This document shows, piece by piece, positions 33,490-42,916 of a stretch of DNA of 64,000 nucleotides (its first letter is position 1; each line of letters opens with the position of its first letter). Below the pieces are notes generated by a model. It worked only from the letters and a program-made list of their open reading frames with translations, was not told where the DNA came from and did not search any database. The DNA comes from Bacillus siamensis KCTC 13613 (GTDB taxonomy: Bacteria > Bacillota > Bacilli > Bacillales > Bacillaceae): positions 1 to 64,000 of the forward strand of contig NZ_AJVF01000040.1 of NCBI RefSeq assembly GCF_000262045.1, given 5' to 3'. Made by a program: the position numbers and the translations under genes.

Positions 33490-34650
33490 TCATTCTCCAA
33501 AAAAGAGCTGATCCCGCTGACGCAGCTCTTCAGCCGTTTGAGGGCGCTTCTGTTGAGATGAGGGCATATATACTTCATTCTCAGTTTCCCTTAAAAAATC
33601 CTGCAAGCATAAGAAATCCGCATATTGTTTTACCGCCATTCCGATGAGATGTTCGTGAGAATCGTACCGCATCCGGATTTCCTGACGGCGGATGTTATGC
33701 CGTACATCTTGAATCATGCCGGATAACCGGATCGGTGCTCCTTTTTCAAAAAGCTCCGCAAGCCGCAAGTATAAATGGCCCTGCCACACGAAAACGGGAC
33801 TTGCAAACACAAATCCCGCTGAAACGGGAATAAACACTTCAGAAGGCAGAAAAGGAAATGCAACCTGGTGTCTCTCGTAAAAAAGCCGCCGGATGAGACC
33901 GGCATCCTCAGATAAAAACCGGCCGCTTTTTGTGCGGAATCCGGCTACGGCGCGTCTCCAAGAGGAAAGTTTGACGCTGTGCCGCCCTTCCGGATGACAA
34001 ATGTCTTTCAGGTTTGCTTTGTGAAGAGGGATCGTGGTTAAGCCGGCATAAGAATAGCCGGTGTAAAACGGGGTGATGGAATGCAGTTTGTAAAAGGAGC
34101 GGGCGTCGGGGCAGTAAAACATCAAGAATGAAAATGAATTAGCTTCAAAGAACTGCCAGTGATATGCAGAAAGCCGGAAAAAATGCGCAGCCAGCCGTTT
34201 CAGGCGTTTTGCCCCGATGATCCAGACCGGCCGGTATCCGGCGTTTTTCAGGCCTGCCGTCCGGCTCTTTAAAGAGTCTGCCGAAAGGTTCGCACATTGA
34301 AATTCAATAGCCAGCCTCTCTTTTCCGTTTTCAGCCGTCAAGTCAGGCCGCTGACCTGCAGAAGTCAGATACGGCTCCAGGCTGACGGTGCACCCTTGTG
34401 CCTTAAGCCAGAGAAAAAGCTGTCTTTTTCCTTCCAGATGGTATTCGCTTTCAGGCTCGGATTCTCCCGGACACAGCCTGCTTTTTTTATGGGCGAAGTG
34501 CGGCAGTTTCTCCCGTCCAAGTTTAATATCAAGCTCACTTTTACACACGGGGCAGAACCAGCGCTTTTTTCTCAGTTCCGCCGCCTTTTCCTTTGAATAG
34601 CTTCCGGCCAGCTGAATGAGCCGGCCGCCGGTATTCACAGCACTGAACAT
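33490..34650 (-). CDS. coiA: Competence protein CoiA
   Basis: 386 residues. N-terminal cysteine/histidine cluster FCPVCKSELDIKLG...HFAH...LC (C33, C36, H51, H54, C60), then a nuclease-like domain with RPDLTAENGKERLAIEFQCANLS (D...ExQ core near 107-120) resembling restriction-type PD-(D/E)XK folds. CoiA is needed for recombination of incoming DNA in transformation and is under ComK control in B. subtilis (YjbF). ATG preceded by AAAGGAGAAG. Upstream of pepF. Confidence 0.92.
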   Translation of the reverse strand: MFSAVNTGGRLIQLAGSYSKEKAAELRKKRWFCPVCKSELDIKLGREKLPHFAHKKSRLCPGESEPESEYHLEGKRQLFLWLKAQGCTVSLEPYLTSAGQRPDLTAENGKERLAIEFQCANLSADSLKSRTAGLKNAGYRPVWIIGAKRLKRLAAHFFRLSAYHWQFFEANSFSFLMFYCPDARSFYKLHSITPFYTGYSYAGLTTIPLHKANLKDICHPEGRHSVKLSSWRRAVAGFRTKSGRFLSEDAGLIRRLFYERHQVAFPFLPSEVFIPVSAGFVFASPVFVWQGHLYLRLAELFEKGAPIRLSGMIQDVRHNIRRQEIRMRYDSHEHLIGMAVKQYADFLCLQDFLRETENEVYMPSSQQKRPQTAEELRQRDQLFFGE

Positions 34651-34765
34651 GTTGCATCTTCTCCTTTCCTGAATCTTGTTATATTCAGCAGAAAGAAGGC
34701 ATAATCCTGTTTGCGGGTGAGCGCTGTTATAGGGTTTTCAGCCGTTTATCATGTCATTGAAAACA

Positions 34766-34800
34766 AAAAAAACCGATTTCTGCTGAGAGAAATCGGTTTG
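34766..34800 (-). terminator. Terminator of mecA
   Basis: Minus-strand AAACCGATTTCT-CTCAGC-AGAAATCGGTTT followed by Ts right after mecA. Confidence 0.93.
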
Positions 34801-35457
34801 TTATGATGCAAAGTGTTTTTTTATCGTATATAACGCATGATCAGCGATCACCAATTTTCCGTATTCTTCAAGACGGTGAATGCTGACTGACGATTCGTGC
34901 GCGTACTCCAACAGGATGCTTAGCTGATTTTCAACCTCTTCATCAGTTTGCTCATAAAAATCTGCATATAAATAATATCGGTTTTCAAACGAATACAGGG
35001 TCGTTTTAATTCCGTTAAGATTCAATTTTGATAGTAAGATGAGATCCTCAAAATCATCGAACCGCAAAGTGAACTGAAGCTTTTGCTCCTTATCTTCCCG
35101 GCTCTCGGCCTGCTCTTCTTTCTGGAAATCATCAAGTAAAGCATCGAGATTTTCATCTGCCGGCTCTTGTTTTTTATCTTCCGGGATCGGCAGTTCGAGT
35201 TTTTGTCCGTCCTTGGAAAGCTGGGCTTTTGTTACGATTATTTCCAGTCCTTTGTCCAATGCCTGAACCTGAATCCAAAGAGGACCCTCGACAGCGAATT
35301 CCTCTTCATCATGAACTTCATCCATGACTTCCCAGAACAGTTCTTCACTGCGCTCGCGATTGTACCAGATTTCTTCTCTGTCAAAACCGCGATCTTCAAT
35401 ATCACCATAAGACATATAAAATTTTACAGTATGCTCGTTAATTCTTTCTATTTCCAT
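34801..35457 (-). CDS. mecA: ClpC adaptor protein MecA
   Basis: 218 residues from ATG at 35457 (GAAGGGAAGG upstream), the B. subtilis length; the frame runs on upstream without a start site. N-terminal domain (MEIERINEHTVKFYMSYGDI) binds ComK/ComS, an acidic linker (about 80-120, ALLDDFQKEEQ) and a C-terminal ClpC-binding domain follow. It targets ComK for ClpCP degradation and activates ClpC assembly; also linked to Spx and Spo0A-P control. Same transcription direction as coiA. Confidence 0.95.
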   Translation of the reverse strand: MEIERINEHTVKFYMSYGDIEDRGFDREEIWYNRERSEELFWEVMDEVHDEEEFAVEGPLWIQVQALDKGLEIIVTKAQLSKDGQKLELPIPEDKKQEPADENLDALLDDFQKEEQAESREDKEQKLQFTLRFDDFEDLILLSKLNLNGIKTTLYSFENRYYLYADFYEQTDEEVENQLSILLEYAHESSVSIHRLEEYGKLVIADHALYTIKKHFAS

Positions 35458-35732
35458 TTTGCCAACCTTCCCTTCTTTATAAGATGTTGAAGGGACATCT
35501 AAGCTCCCGATGAATAGTACTTTACTACACTTTACCCATTCCGTCCACATCTTAACCTTATAGAAGACAGCACAAATTCTGTATATTTCTATTTTATGAT
35601 AAAACAGTTATAAAAGAAATAAAAATGCATTTTCACGCCGAAAAACAGGCTTTCTCCCGGTTCCCATCATAAATGGCGCACTGCTTCATATATTAGCTGT
35701 ACAAGCAACCGATCTATAAGCGAGGTGTTACC

Positions 35733-36389
35733 ATGCCGCACGATTACCTGCTGTCCCTTCTGCTCATTATCGGAATTGATCTCATTCTCGGCGGTGACAA
35801 TGCTGTCGTCATCGCGATGGCCAGCCGGAATCTGGCGCATAAACAAAGACAGCAAGCGATCCTCTTCGGAACGTTTATCGCAGTCGTCTTGAGAATCGTG
35901 CTGACGAGCGCCGCGGTCTATTTATTGAATGTTCCTTTTTTACAATGCGCAGGCGGGGTATTTTTATTGTATCTCGGCTATCAGCTTCTGATTGAGAAGA
36001 AAGATGCGCAGCATGTGAAAAGCAGTTCTTCCCTTTGGAAAGCCATCCGCACAATTGTTTTGGCTGATATCTTTATGTCTCTTGACAATGTCATCGCAGT
36101 AGCCGGCGCTTCTCACGGTGAGCTGACGCTTGTAGTGATAGGGCTTTTCATCTCGGTGCCGATTATCATTTGGGGCAGCAAGCTCGTTCATGCCGCTATG
36201 GAGAAAATGCCTTTACTGATGTACGCCGGAAGCGGCCTTCTCGCATTTACCGGCGGTGAAATGATTGCCGGGGACAGCAAGCTGTCTTTCTTCATGGCGG
36301 AACACGGCACTATACAGATGATGCTGCCGATTTTGACCGTCGCTTTTGTCATCCTCGCCAGTATGATTTATCAGCAGACTGAAAAATAA
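35733..36389 (+). CDS. yjbE: TerC-family membrane protein YjbE
   Basis: 218 residues with about seven membrane segments. The two TerC acidic motifs are present: LGGDNAVVIA (D22) and FMSLDNVIAVAG (Asp near 119). TerC proteins such as MeeF/MeeY export Mn2+ and metallate secreted proteins in B. subtilis; YjbE is a paralogue whose substrate is not fixed. No yybP-ykoY Mn riboswitch is visible in the short leader. Ribosome site GCGAGGTG. Confidence 0.88.
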   Translation: MPHDYLLSLLLIIGIDLILGGDNAVVIAMASRNLAHKQRQQAILFGTFIAVVLRIVLTSAAVYLLNVPFLQCAGGVFLLYLGYQLLIEKKDAQHVKSSSSLWKAIRTIVLADIFMSLDNVIAVAGASHGELTLVVIGLFISVPIIIWGSKLVHAAMEKMPLLMYAGSGLLAFTGGEMIAGDSKLSFFMAEHGTIQMMLPILTVAFVILASMIYQQTEK

Positions 36390-36391
36390 TA

Positions 36392-36426
36392 AAAAGCCCA
36401 AACCGCCGACGGTTTTGGGCTTTTTC
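36392..36426. terminator. Bidirectional terminator between yjbE and spx
   Basis: AAAAGCCCAAAACCG/CGGTTTGGGCTTTTT type stem between convergent genes. Confidence 0.9.
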
Positions 36427-36447
36427 CATGCTTATCGTAAGCTTATA

Positions 36448-36843
36448 TCAGTTAGCCAGACGCTGTGCTTCTCTTAATTGGAAAGAACGTACTTTTCTAG
36501 GCAGGAATCGTCTGATTTCATCTTCGTTATAGCCGACTTGCAGACGTTTTTCATCAATGATGATCGGACGGCGGAGCAGTCCCGGATGCTCATTGATCAA
36601 AGTGTACAAGTCTTGAAGCGGCATTGATTCAACATTTACGTTCAGTTTCTGGAATACTTTAGAACGGGTAGAGATAATTTCATCCGTACCGTCTTCAGTC
36701 ATACGCAGAATCTGCTTGATCTCATCAATTGATAACGGCTCAGAGAAAATGTTTCTTTCTTCAAACGGAATCTCGTGCTCCTCAAGCCAAGCTCTTGCTT
36801 TTCTGCATGACGTACAGCTAGGTGATGTGTATAATGTAACCAT
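36448..36843 (-). CDS. spx: Redox regulator Spx
   Basis: 131 residues, ArsC-like fold with the redox switch C10-TS-C13 (SPSCTSCRK). The sequence appears almost identical to B. subtilis Spx, including the RNA polymerase alpha-binding region and the C-terminal QRLAN tail recognised for ClpXP degradation. On disulfide stress oxidised Spx binds RNAP alpha-CTD and activates thiol genes. Its own promoter lies in the yjbC-spx gap, in addition to read-through from yjbC. Degradation partners spxH and mecA are in this window. Confidence 0.97.
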   Translation of the reverse strand: MVTLYTSPSCTSCRKARAWLEEHEIPFEERNIFSEPLSIDEIKQILRMTEDGTDEIISTRSKVFQKLNVNVESMPLQDLYTLINEHPGLLRRPIIIDEKRLQVGYNEDEIRRFLPRKVRSFQLREAQRLAN

Positions 36844-36926
36844 TAATCTTCACTCCTCTAATTAGTAGGATGAACATGTTTGTATTCTCAAATTGAAATG
36901 ACTTTAAAAAAGGAATCTTTATAGGT

Positions 36927-36955
36927 ATTATACTATAAAAAAGTAAGTATGAACA
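36927..36955 (-). promoter_or_regulatory. Sigma-A promoter of spx
   Basis: Minus-strand TGTTCA (36950-36955), 17 bases, perfect TATAAT (36927-36932) in the yjbC-spx gap. In B. subtilis the corresponding P3 promoter is repressed by PerR and YodB, whose sites lie in and below the core promoter. Confidence 0.75.
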
Positions 36956-37020
36956 GTCTCCTGAGAAAAAAATGTGTCAATCCGGCAAATTTACGTTTTC
37001 GGATTATTTCCCATTCTCAA

Positions 37021-37599
37021 TTAGCTCAGCTGATCGAAAATGTTTTTTCGTTTGTTCTCCTCAATGACTTTGAGAACTTCATCCGTTTTTTCGTATGATT
37101 CTCCGTACCATTTTTCATCTTTATAAGTGTGAATGTTTTCATATGTCTGTTTCATCGCTTCAAACATTTCTTCTTCTGACTCCGTCTTAGGCGACCAGTA
37201 CAGAATCTCCATTTTGTTCACTTCATTCGTAGCCAATGACCGGCGCCGATACCCGATTGACTGCGCGTGCTTGAAATGCTCTCTTTGATAAAAACGCAAG
37301 CGCTTCTGTGTGTCCGTGTCATCCTCATCAACAGGCTCCACTTCAAGAAGAATCGGTTTGTTTTTCTTTTTCAGCCTGCCGATCAGCTTGCTTCCGAGAC
37401 CTTGTCCTCTGGATTTCTTCGACACAAACAGGTAATCAATAAAGATGAAAGAGTCAAATTCCGCATACATCAGCACGTAGTACTGTCCTTCTTCTTTATG
37501 ATAAACATCGCTTCGCTCCTTTAACAGAGCTTCCATATGCGCTTTTGATTTCATTTCTTCAATCGGAAAATATTCACTCAGCTTTTCGTACCAGTTCAT
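37021..37599 (-). CDS. yjbC: GNAT-family acetyltransferase YjbC
   Basis: 192 residues. GNAT core in the first 130 residues: FIFIDYLFVSKKSRGQGLGSKLIGRL contains the acetyl-CoA loop (RGQGLGS). The C-terminal 60 residues are charged and helical. Upstream gene of the yjbC-spx operon; in B. subtilis several stress sigma factors read it. Substrate unknown. ATG start preceded by AAGGAGC. Confidence 0.9.
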   Translation of the reverse strand: MNWYEKLSEYFPIEEMKSKAHMEALLKERSDVYHKEEGQYYVLMYAEFDSFIFIDYLFVSKKSRGQGLGSKLIGRLKKKNKPILLEVEPVDEDDTDTQKRLRFYQREHFKHAQSIGYRRRSLATNEVNKMEILYWSPKTESEEEMFEAMKQTYENIHTYKDEKWYGESYEKTDEVLKVIEENKRKNIFDQLS

Positions 37600-37654
37600 T
37601 CATTTGCTCCTTATGGGTTCGTTGTCTTCACACTTTTAGATATACCCCATTTCC

Positions 37655-37670
37655 GATTGTTTAAACAATC
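37655..37670 (-). promoter_or_regulatory. Perfect 16-base palindrome upstream of yjbC
   Basis: GATTGTTTAAACAATC is fully self-complementary and lies 56-71 bases before the yjbC ATG. On the minus strand TTGTTT within it, with TATATC 18 bases on, could form a promoter, which would place the palindrome over the -35. Confidence 0.5.
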
Positions 37671-37716
37671 TTACATCTATTAAGACGTGTGACCCTTTGA
37701 CATGGTTTCAATTTTT

Positions 37717-38904
37717 TTAAAATGGTGTGTAATCGACATTTTTTGTATAACGGTTTGCCGCATCCCATAATAAAAATTCGTCAATTCCTTCATCATGCAG
37801 CGCTTTAATCTGGTCTTCCACCTGGCTTTTCCCGTACTTTTGATAATTTCCGCTGCCAAGATAAGAAGCCGTGAAGTCCTGAAGCCACGGGCGCGACACA
37901 GGCGGGTGTTTCAGTTTAGACAGTTTGTTATTTTCCACCTTCGCGTATTCTTTGACGACATTGTAAGGCTCAAAATCCGGTTTATCAATGCCGAAATAGC
38001 TTGTCCAATGGCTCGGATAAATCATAGATGAAATGACATCGACCTGTTCTGAAATTTTGCTGAAATTCTGGCCGATCCCAGGCGCCTCCGGCAGTGTCGC
38101 AGAATAGCCAAAAATATCAACCGACACATTTGCGCCATACGGCTTGAGTTTTCTCTTCGCATATCCGACAAAATCGGTGACGGCATGAACGCGTTTTTGC
38201 ACATTGCTGTCTGCTGTTTTTCCGTAATCGCCGTGTCCGTATGTCAGTTCGCCATCACGTTTTTCAAATCCTTCAGGAAAACGGACATAATCAAACTGAA
38301 TTTCCTGAAAGCCCATCTTCGCAGCTTGTTTTGCAATCTTTACATTATAATCCCATACCTCTTTCATAAACGGATTGACGAACGATTCTCCGCGGCCGTT
38401 TTTCCAGACGCTTCCGTTTTTTTCTTTAAAGGACCACTCCGGCTTTTCGTTCGCGAGTTCGCTGTCTTTAAATACGACAATACGCGCGATCGGATAGATC
38501 TTTTTTTCCTCCAGCTTTTTCATCATCTTTTTTGGGTCTTTGATGTACGGTTTGGCGATTTTGTCATACTCAGAATGACCGTCCGGTTTAAAGGTAAGAT
38601 TTCCGTTGTCGTCCTTCACATCAATCACCATTGTGTTGAGCTTCGATTTGTCCACAAAGTCTGTCAGCTCCCCGAATTTGCTCCCACCCGCTGAATGTCC
38701 TGTGACGTAAATGCCCCGGACCTTATCAGGACGTGTAAAATGCAGTCCTGACGGATAAGCAAACCTCTCATTTGCTTTTGGCAGCTCTTTTTCAGTCAGC
38801 GCTATTTTTACAAGCGGCTGCTCTTCTTTTACAGCCGCCTGTGCCGGATAAGCGGCTGCACTGAAAAACAGTCCCGCCGCAAAGGCGCATAAAATGGTTT
38901 TCAT
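37717..38904 (-). CDS. Secreted DUF4015 (glycoside-hydrolase-like) protein
   Basis: 395 residues from ATG at 38904, chosen because GGGGGAGATC precedes it and it begins with a signal peptide (MKTILCAFAAGLFFSAAAYP, cleavage after AQA). The mature part matches the DUF4015 putative glycosyl hydrolase barrel: RGIYVTGHSAGG, TMVIDVKDDNGNLTF, GFQEIQFDYVRFPEG (barrel strand with acidic Asp) and ISSMIYPSHW. Likely acts on a cell-wall or extracellular polysaccharide; substrate unknown. Between oppF and yjbC on the same strand but behind the oppF terminator. I do not assign a gene symbol with confidence. Confidence 0.8.
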   Translation of the reverse strand: MKTILCAFAAGLFFSAAAYPAQAAVKEEQPLVKIALTEKELPKANERFAYPSGLHFTRPDKVRGIYVTGHSAGGSKFGELTDFVDKSKLNTMVIDVKDDNGNLTFKPDGHSEYDKIAKPYIKDPKKMMKKLEEKKIYPIARIVVFKDSELANEKPEWSFKEKNGSVWKNGRGESFVNPFMKEVWDYNVKIAKQAAKMGFQEIQFDYVRFPEGFEKRDGELTYGHGDYGKTADSNVQKRVHAVTDFVGYAKRKLKPYGANVSVDIFGYSATLPEAPGIGQNFSKISEQVDVISSMIYPSHWTSYFGIDKPDFEPYNVVKEYAKVENNKLSKLKHPPVSRPWLQDFTASYLGSGNYQKYGKSQVEDQIKALHDEGIDEFLLWDAANRYTKNVDYTPF

Positions 38905-38971
38905 ACTGATCTCCCCCTTTTTTTCCATTATAGGAAAACGGGAGCAGACTGAATAAACTTGGATGTGCGCG

Positions 38972-39005
38972 AAAAAAAAATCCTCCAAGACTGAGTCTTG
39001 AAGGA
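38972..39005 (-). terminator. Terminator of the opp operon
   Basis: Minus-strand ATCCTTCAAGACT/AGTCTTGGAGGAT near-perfect stem followed by nine Ts, just after oppF. Confidence 0.93.
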
Positions 39006-39013
39006 TGCGGCTT

Positions 39014-39931
39014 TTATAGATAGGTTTTAAATTCAGCTTCTGTGCACATGACAAAATGTCCCGGTTTCACTTCGCGAAATTCCATCTTTTCTCCGTCTTG
39101 GAGCTGATGAATTGACGGATCATATTTCTTTCGCACGCGATTTCTTTCATAGTCCGGATCAGGAAGCGGGATAGCGGACAGCAATGATTTCGTGTAAGGG
39201 TGAAGCGGATTTTCGTAAAGCTCATCCGCCGGCGCAAGCTCCACCAGCTTCCCGAAATACATGACGCCGATGCGGTCGCTGATGTATTTGACCATTGATA
39301 AATCATGGGCGATAAACAGATAAGTGAGCCCTTTTTCTTGCTGCAATTCTTTCATTAAATTGACGACCTGCGCCTGAATGGAAACGTCAAGCGCCGAAAT
39401 CGGTTCGTCCGCAATGATAAACTCCGGATCAACCGCCAATGCTCTGGCGATTCCGATACGCTGGCGCTGCCCGCCCGAAAATTCATGCGGATAGCGGTTG
39501 GCGTGCTCTTTATTTAAACCGACCGTTTCCAGCAGTTCGTGAACCCGCTGCATCCGCTCTTTTTTCGTTTTGGCCAGGCGATGAATATCTATTCCCTCGG
39601 CAATAATGTCGGCGACTGTCATTCTCGGATTTAACGAAGCGTACGGATCCTGAAAAATCATCTGCATTTTCCGGTTAAACTCCAGCAGTTTCTTGCGGGA
39701 TTTTTTCCCGTGGACATTTTCCCCGTTAAAGAGAACTTCCCCGCCGGTTGCCTCATACAGCCGGATAATACTGCGGCCCGTCGTTGATTTACCGCAGCCC
39801 GATTCTCCGACAAGGCCGAGCGTTTCGCCTTTATAAATATCAAATGATAAATCATCTACGGCTTTTACCGTTCCTTTCGGCGTAAAAAAATGCTGTTGTA
39901 AATGTTTGATTTCAAGCAGTTTCTCAGTCAT
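39014..39931 (-). CDS. oppF: Oligopeptide ABC transporter ATP-binding protein OppF
   Basis: 305 residues from ATG at 39931 (GGAAGGTG upstream), matching B. subtilis OppF; a GTG three codons earlier is less well placed. Walker A GESGCGKST, signature FSGGQRQRIGIARAL, Walker B FIIADEPISALD, and the peptide-ABC C-terminal region with NPLHPYTKSLLSAIPLPDP. Cytosolic ATPase partner of OppD. Overlaps oppD by 8 bases. Confidence 0.95.
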   Translation of the reverse strand: MTEKLLEIKHLQQHFFTPKGTVKAVDDLSFDIYKGETLGLVGESGCGKSTTGRSIIRLYEATGGEVLFNGENVHGKKSRKKLLEFNRKMQMIFQDPYASLNPRMTVADIIAEGIDIHRLAKTKKERMQRVHELLETVGLNKEHANRYPHEFSGGQRQRIGIARALAVDPEFIIADEPISALDVSIQAQVVNLMKELQQEKGLTYLFIAHDLSMVKYISDRIGVMYFGKLVELAPADELYENPLHPYTKSLLSAIPLPDPDYERNRVRKKYDPSIHQLQDGEKMEFREVKPGHFVMCTEAEFKTYL

Positions 39932-41000
39932 TTTTTTCACCTTCCTTCATTAAAACAGGCTGCTGATACGTATTCGGCAGCTGACGGATTTTAGCCTTCA
40001 CCGCTTCTGGCGGCTCGACCTTAGGCGCATCAGGATGCAGAAGCCATGATTTTACAAAATGCGTGTCGGACACTTTATACATCGGCGGTTCCTGTTCAAA
40101 GTCAATTTTCATCGCATACGAGCTGCGGAGCGCAAATGCGTCCCCTATCGGAGGGTTTGTGAGATCAGGCGGCGTGCCCGGAATGGCCGTCAGTTTTTCC
40201 TGATCTGTGCTGTCCAGACTCGGCATTGAGGCAAGCAGCCCCCACGTATACGGATGGCGCGGATCATAAAAGATTTCATCCACCGTGCCCGATTCAACCA
40301 CCTGACCCGCGTACATGACGGCGACCCGATCGGCGACATTGGCGACAACGCCGAGATCATGCGTGATGAAAATGATAGACGTATCAATTTTCTTTTGCAG
40401 ATCTTTCATCAGCTCAAGGATTTGCGCCTGAATCGTCACATCAAGCGCTGTTGTCGGTTCATCGGCAATTAACAGCTTCGGATTTGCCGCGAGCGCCATC
40501 GCGATGACGACGCGCTGTCTCATACCGCCTGAAAATTCGTGCGGGAATTGGCCGATCCGTTTTTCAGGCATCGGGATGCCGACGAGATCAAGCAGCTCTA
40601 TGGCGCGTTTTTTCGCAGCTTCTTTTGAGATTTTTTCATGTTTGAAAAGCACTTCCATAATTTGTTTTCCGACTTTCATCGTCGGGTTCAAAGAGGTCAT
40701 CGGATCTTGGAAAATCATTCCGATGTCCCTTCCCCTGATGGCCTGCATTTCTTTTTCGGACATCGGCACGATATCGCGCCCGTCAAAAAGAATCTGTCCT
40801 CTTTTGAAATAGCCCGGAGGCATCGGAATCAACTTCATTATCGCCTGAGATGTCACACTTTTTCCGGAACCTGACTCCCCTACGATCGCCAGCGTCTCTC
40901 CTTTATTCAAATGGAAATTCACGCCGCGGATTGCCTGTACCTCTCCGCCGTATGTTTTAAATGAAATGGCTAAGTCTTTTACTTCTAGCAAGCGTGTCAC
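39924..41000 (-). CDS. oppD: Oligopeptide ABC transporter ATP-binding protein OppD
   Basis: 358 residues, the B. subtilis length. Walker A GESGSGKSVTS, signature FSGGMRQRVVIAMAL, Walker B LLIADEPTTALD, and the family C-terminal segment DPRHPYTWGLLASMP...TAIPGTPPDL. The usual Cys-rich iron-sulfur site of some peptide ABC ATPases is absent at the C terminus. Forms the heterodimeric motor with OppF. Twelve bases after oppC. Confidence 0.95.
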   Translation of the reverse strand: MTRLLEVKDLAISFKTYGGEVQAIRGVNFHLNKGETLAIVGESGSGKSVTSQAIMKLIPMPPGYFKRGQILFDGRDIVPMSEKEMQAIRGRDIGMIFQDPMTSLNPTMKVGKQIMEVLFKHEKISKEAAKKRAIELLDLVGIPMPEKRIGQFPHEFSGGMRQRVVIAMALAANPKLLIADEPTTALDVTIQAQILELMKDLQKKIDTSIIFITHDLGVVANVADRVAVMYAGQVVESGTVDEIFYDPRHPYTWGLLASMPSLDSTDQEKLTAIPGTPPDLTNPPIGDAFALRSSYAMKIDFEQEPPMYKVSDTHFVKSWLLHPDAPKVEPPEAVKAKIRQLPNTYQQPVLMKEGEKND

Positions 41001-41012
41001 TCATATCACTCC

Positions 41013-41930
41013 TTATTTGCGTAACTTAGGATCCAGCGCGTCTCTTAACCCGTCGCCGACAACGTTAAAGCCGAACATTGCCAGGCAGATAAATCCTGCA
41101 GGGAAGAACAGACGCCAAGGGTAATAGGTTAATGCAGGCAATCCGTCTGAGGCCATCGTCCCCCAGCTCGCAAGCGGTGCAGGTACGCCAAGCCCCAAAT
41201 AACTTAAAAATGCTTCTGTAAAAATCGCCGTCGGAACCGTGAGCGTCATCGTTACAAGTATAGATCCCATCGCATTCGGGACGATATGCTTAAACAAAAG
41301 CCGGCCGGTTTTGGCACCGAGTGTCTGTGAAGCAAGCACATACTCCTGATTCTTTAATTGCAGCACCTGTCCGCGGACGATTCTCGCCATATTGATCCAG
41401 CCCGTGATCGTCATGGCGACGATAATGGTCAGCAACCCTTTCGGCAGAACAACCATCAGCAAAATCACCATTAATAATGAAGGAACAGCCCACAGAATGT
41501 CGGCGATGCGCATCATCACTTCATCTGTGCGTCCGCCGCGGAATCCGGAAATACTGCCCCAGATTACGCCGATTAATAAATCAAGCACGGCAGCTGCGAC
41601 TCCGATAAAGATCGAAATCCGCGCGCCCACCCATGTCCGGACAAATATGTCCCTTCCAAGGTCGTCGGTGCCGAACCAATGATCTTTCGACGGCGCTTTA
41701 TCAGCATTTAATAGATTGGTAGTCGCATAATCATATTTTGAAAAAACAGGTGCAAAAATCGCCATAAGAATAATAAGAACGATCAGTACCAACCCGACCA
41801 TCGCAAGCTTATTGCTGCGGAAGCGGAGCATGGCGTCTTTCCAGAGGGAAAGGCTTTTTTTACTTATTTTTTCGGCATCGCCGGCATTAGCTGAAGCTGG
41901 TTCAAACATATTTTTAGGAATGTTCTGCAT
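41013..41930 (-). CDS. oppC: Oligopeptide ABC transporter permease OppC
   Basis: 305 residues with an N-terminal cytoplasmic tail, one membrane segment (LAMVGLVLIVLIILMAIFA), a periplasm-side loop with DHWFGTDDLGRDIF and five further segments. The EAA coupling loop reads ASQTLGAKTGRLLFKHIVPN, typical of OppC/DppC. Pairs with OppB to form the membrane channel. Three bases after oppB. Confidence 0.95.
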   Translation of the reverse strand: MQNIPKNMFEPASANAGDAEKISKKSLSLWKDAMLRFRSNKLAMVGLVLIVLIILMAIFAPVFSKYDYATTNLLNADKAPSKDHWFGTDDLGRDIFVRTWVGARISIFIGVAAAVLDLLIGVIWGSISGFRGGRTDEVMMRIADILWAVPSLLMVILLMVVLPKGLLTIIVAMTITGWINMARIVRGQVLQLKNQEYVLASQTLGAKTGRLLFKHIVPNAMGSILVTMTLTVPTAIFTEAFLSYLGLGVPAPLASWGTMASDGLPALTYYPWRLFFPAGFICLAMFGFNVVGDGLRDALDPKLRK

Positions 41931-41933
41931 GGT

Positions 41934-42869
41934 CTAGGCTCCTTTCTTTGCTTTAGAAAGCTTGATTCTCGGATCGATTAATCCGTACAGCACATCTACA
42001 ATCAATACGCATAAAAGCAGGATCACGCTGAAGAACACGGTAACTCCCATAATGACCGTATAATCACGGTTTGTAATGCTGTTTACAAAATGCGCGCCTA
42101 AACCGGGAATTCCGAAAATCGATTCAATGATGAAACTTCCCGTTAAAATGGACGCCGCCATCGGTCCCATATATGTCACGACGGGCAAAAGCGCATTTCG
42201 AAGCGCATGGCGCACGGTGACTGACGGCCGGGAAAGGCCTTTTGCTTTTGCAGTCCGTATGTAATCGCTGTTTAACACTTCAATCATGCTTGAACGGGAG
42301 AGTCTGGCGATAAACGCCATCGGCATGGAAGCGAGCGCAATGGAGGGCAGAAAGGTGTATGCCCAGGATTCCCACCCCGCGACCGGGAACAGTTCTAATT
42401 TAATGGAGAAAATATATTGCAAAATCGTCGCCAATATAAAACTCGGAACTGAGATCCCAAAGATCGTTAAAATCGCAATGGTATAATCCTGCCATTTATT
42501 ATGGTACAGGGCAGCCAGCACCCCGAAAAGCACACCAAACGCTAATGCGAGGAGAATTGCTTCTGCACCGAGAGTGAATGAGACGGGGAAGCCGGAATTG
42601 ATTAAATCATTAACACTTTGGCCTTTATATTTAAAAGAAGGCCCAAAGTCCCACATCGCTACAGATTTTAAGTAGCTGACATATTGAACGAAAAGAGGCT
42701 TGTCCAGACCATAGTGTTCGTTTAAGTTTGCTTCAATTTCAGGCGTCAGCTTTCTTTCGCCGGAAAATGGTCCGCCCGGGGCTGCCTGCATTAAGAAGAA
42801 AGTGGCGGTGACAATCACAAACAGCGTGATGATCATGTAAATGAATCGTTTACCGATGTATTTCAGCAA
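41934..42869 (-). CDS. oppB: Oligopeptide ABC transporter permease OppB
   Basis: 311 residues from TTG at 42869, chosen because GGAGGTGTTCACC precedes it and it gives the B. subtilis length; an ATG 15 codons upstream has no ribosome site. Six membrane segments and the EAA loop [22 protein letters not shown] terminus begins [19 protein letters not shown]. Channel subunit with OppC. Confidence 0.94.
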   Translation of the reverse strand: MLKYIGKRFIYMIITLFVIVTATFFLMQAAPGGPFSGERKLTPEIEANLNEHYGLDKPLFVQYVSYLKSVAMWDFGPSFKYKGQSVNDLINSGFPVSFTLGAEAILLALAFGVLFGVLAALYHNKWQDYTIAILTIFGISVPSFILATILQYIFSIKLELFPVAGWESWAYTFLPSIALASMPMAFIARLSRSSMIEVLNSDYIRTAKAKGLSRPSVTVRHALRNALLPVVTYMGPMAASILTGSFIIESIFGIPGLGAHFVNSITNRDYTVIMGVTVFFSVILLLCVLIVDVLYGLIDPRIKLSKAKKGA

Positions 42870-42916
42870 GGTGAACACCTCCATATTTTTTACCATTTTA
42901 AACTTAATAAGCAAGA

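Noticed and set aside
35551-35732. yybP-ykoY manganese riboswitch ahead of TerC-family yjbE
   Set aside because: Such an element is known for some TerC genes, but the yjbE leader lacks its conserved loops and a terminator hairpin.
36844-37020. Possible extra small RNA between yjbC and spx
   Set aside because: The promoter here reads directly into spx, and no terminator hairpin separates it from the gene.
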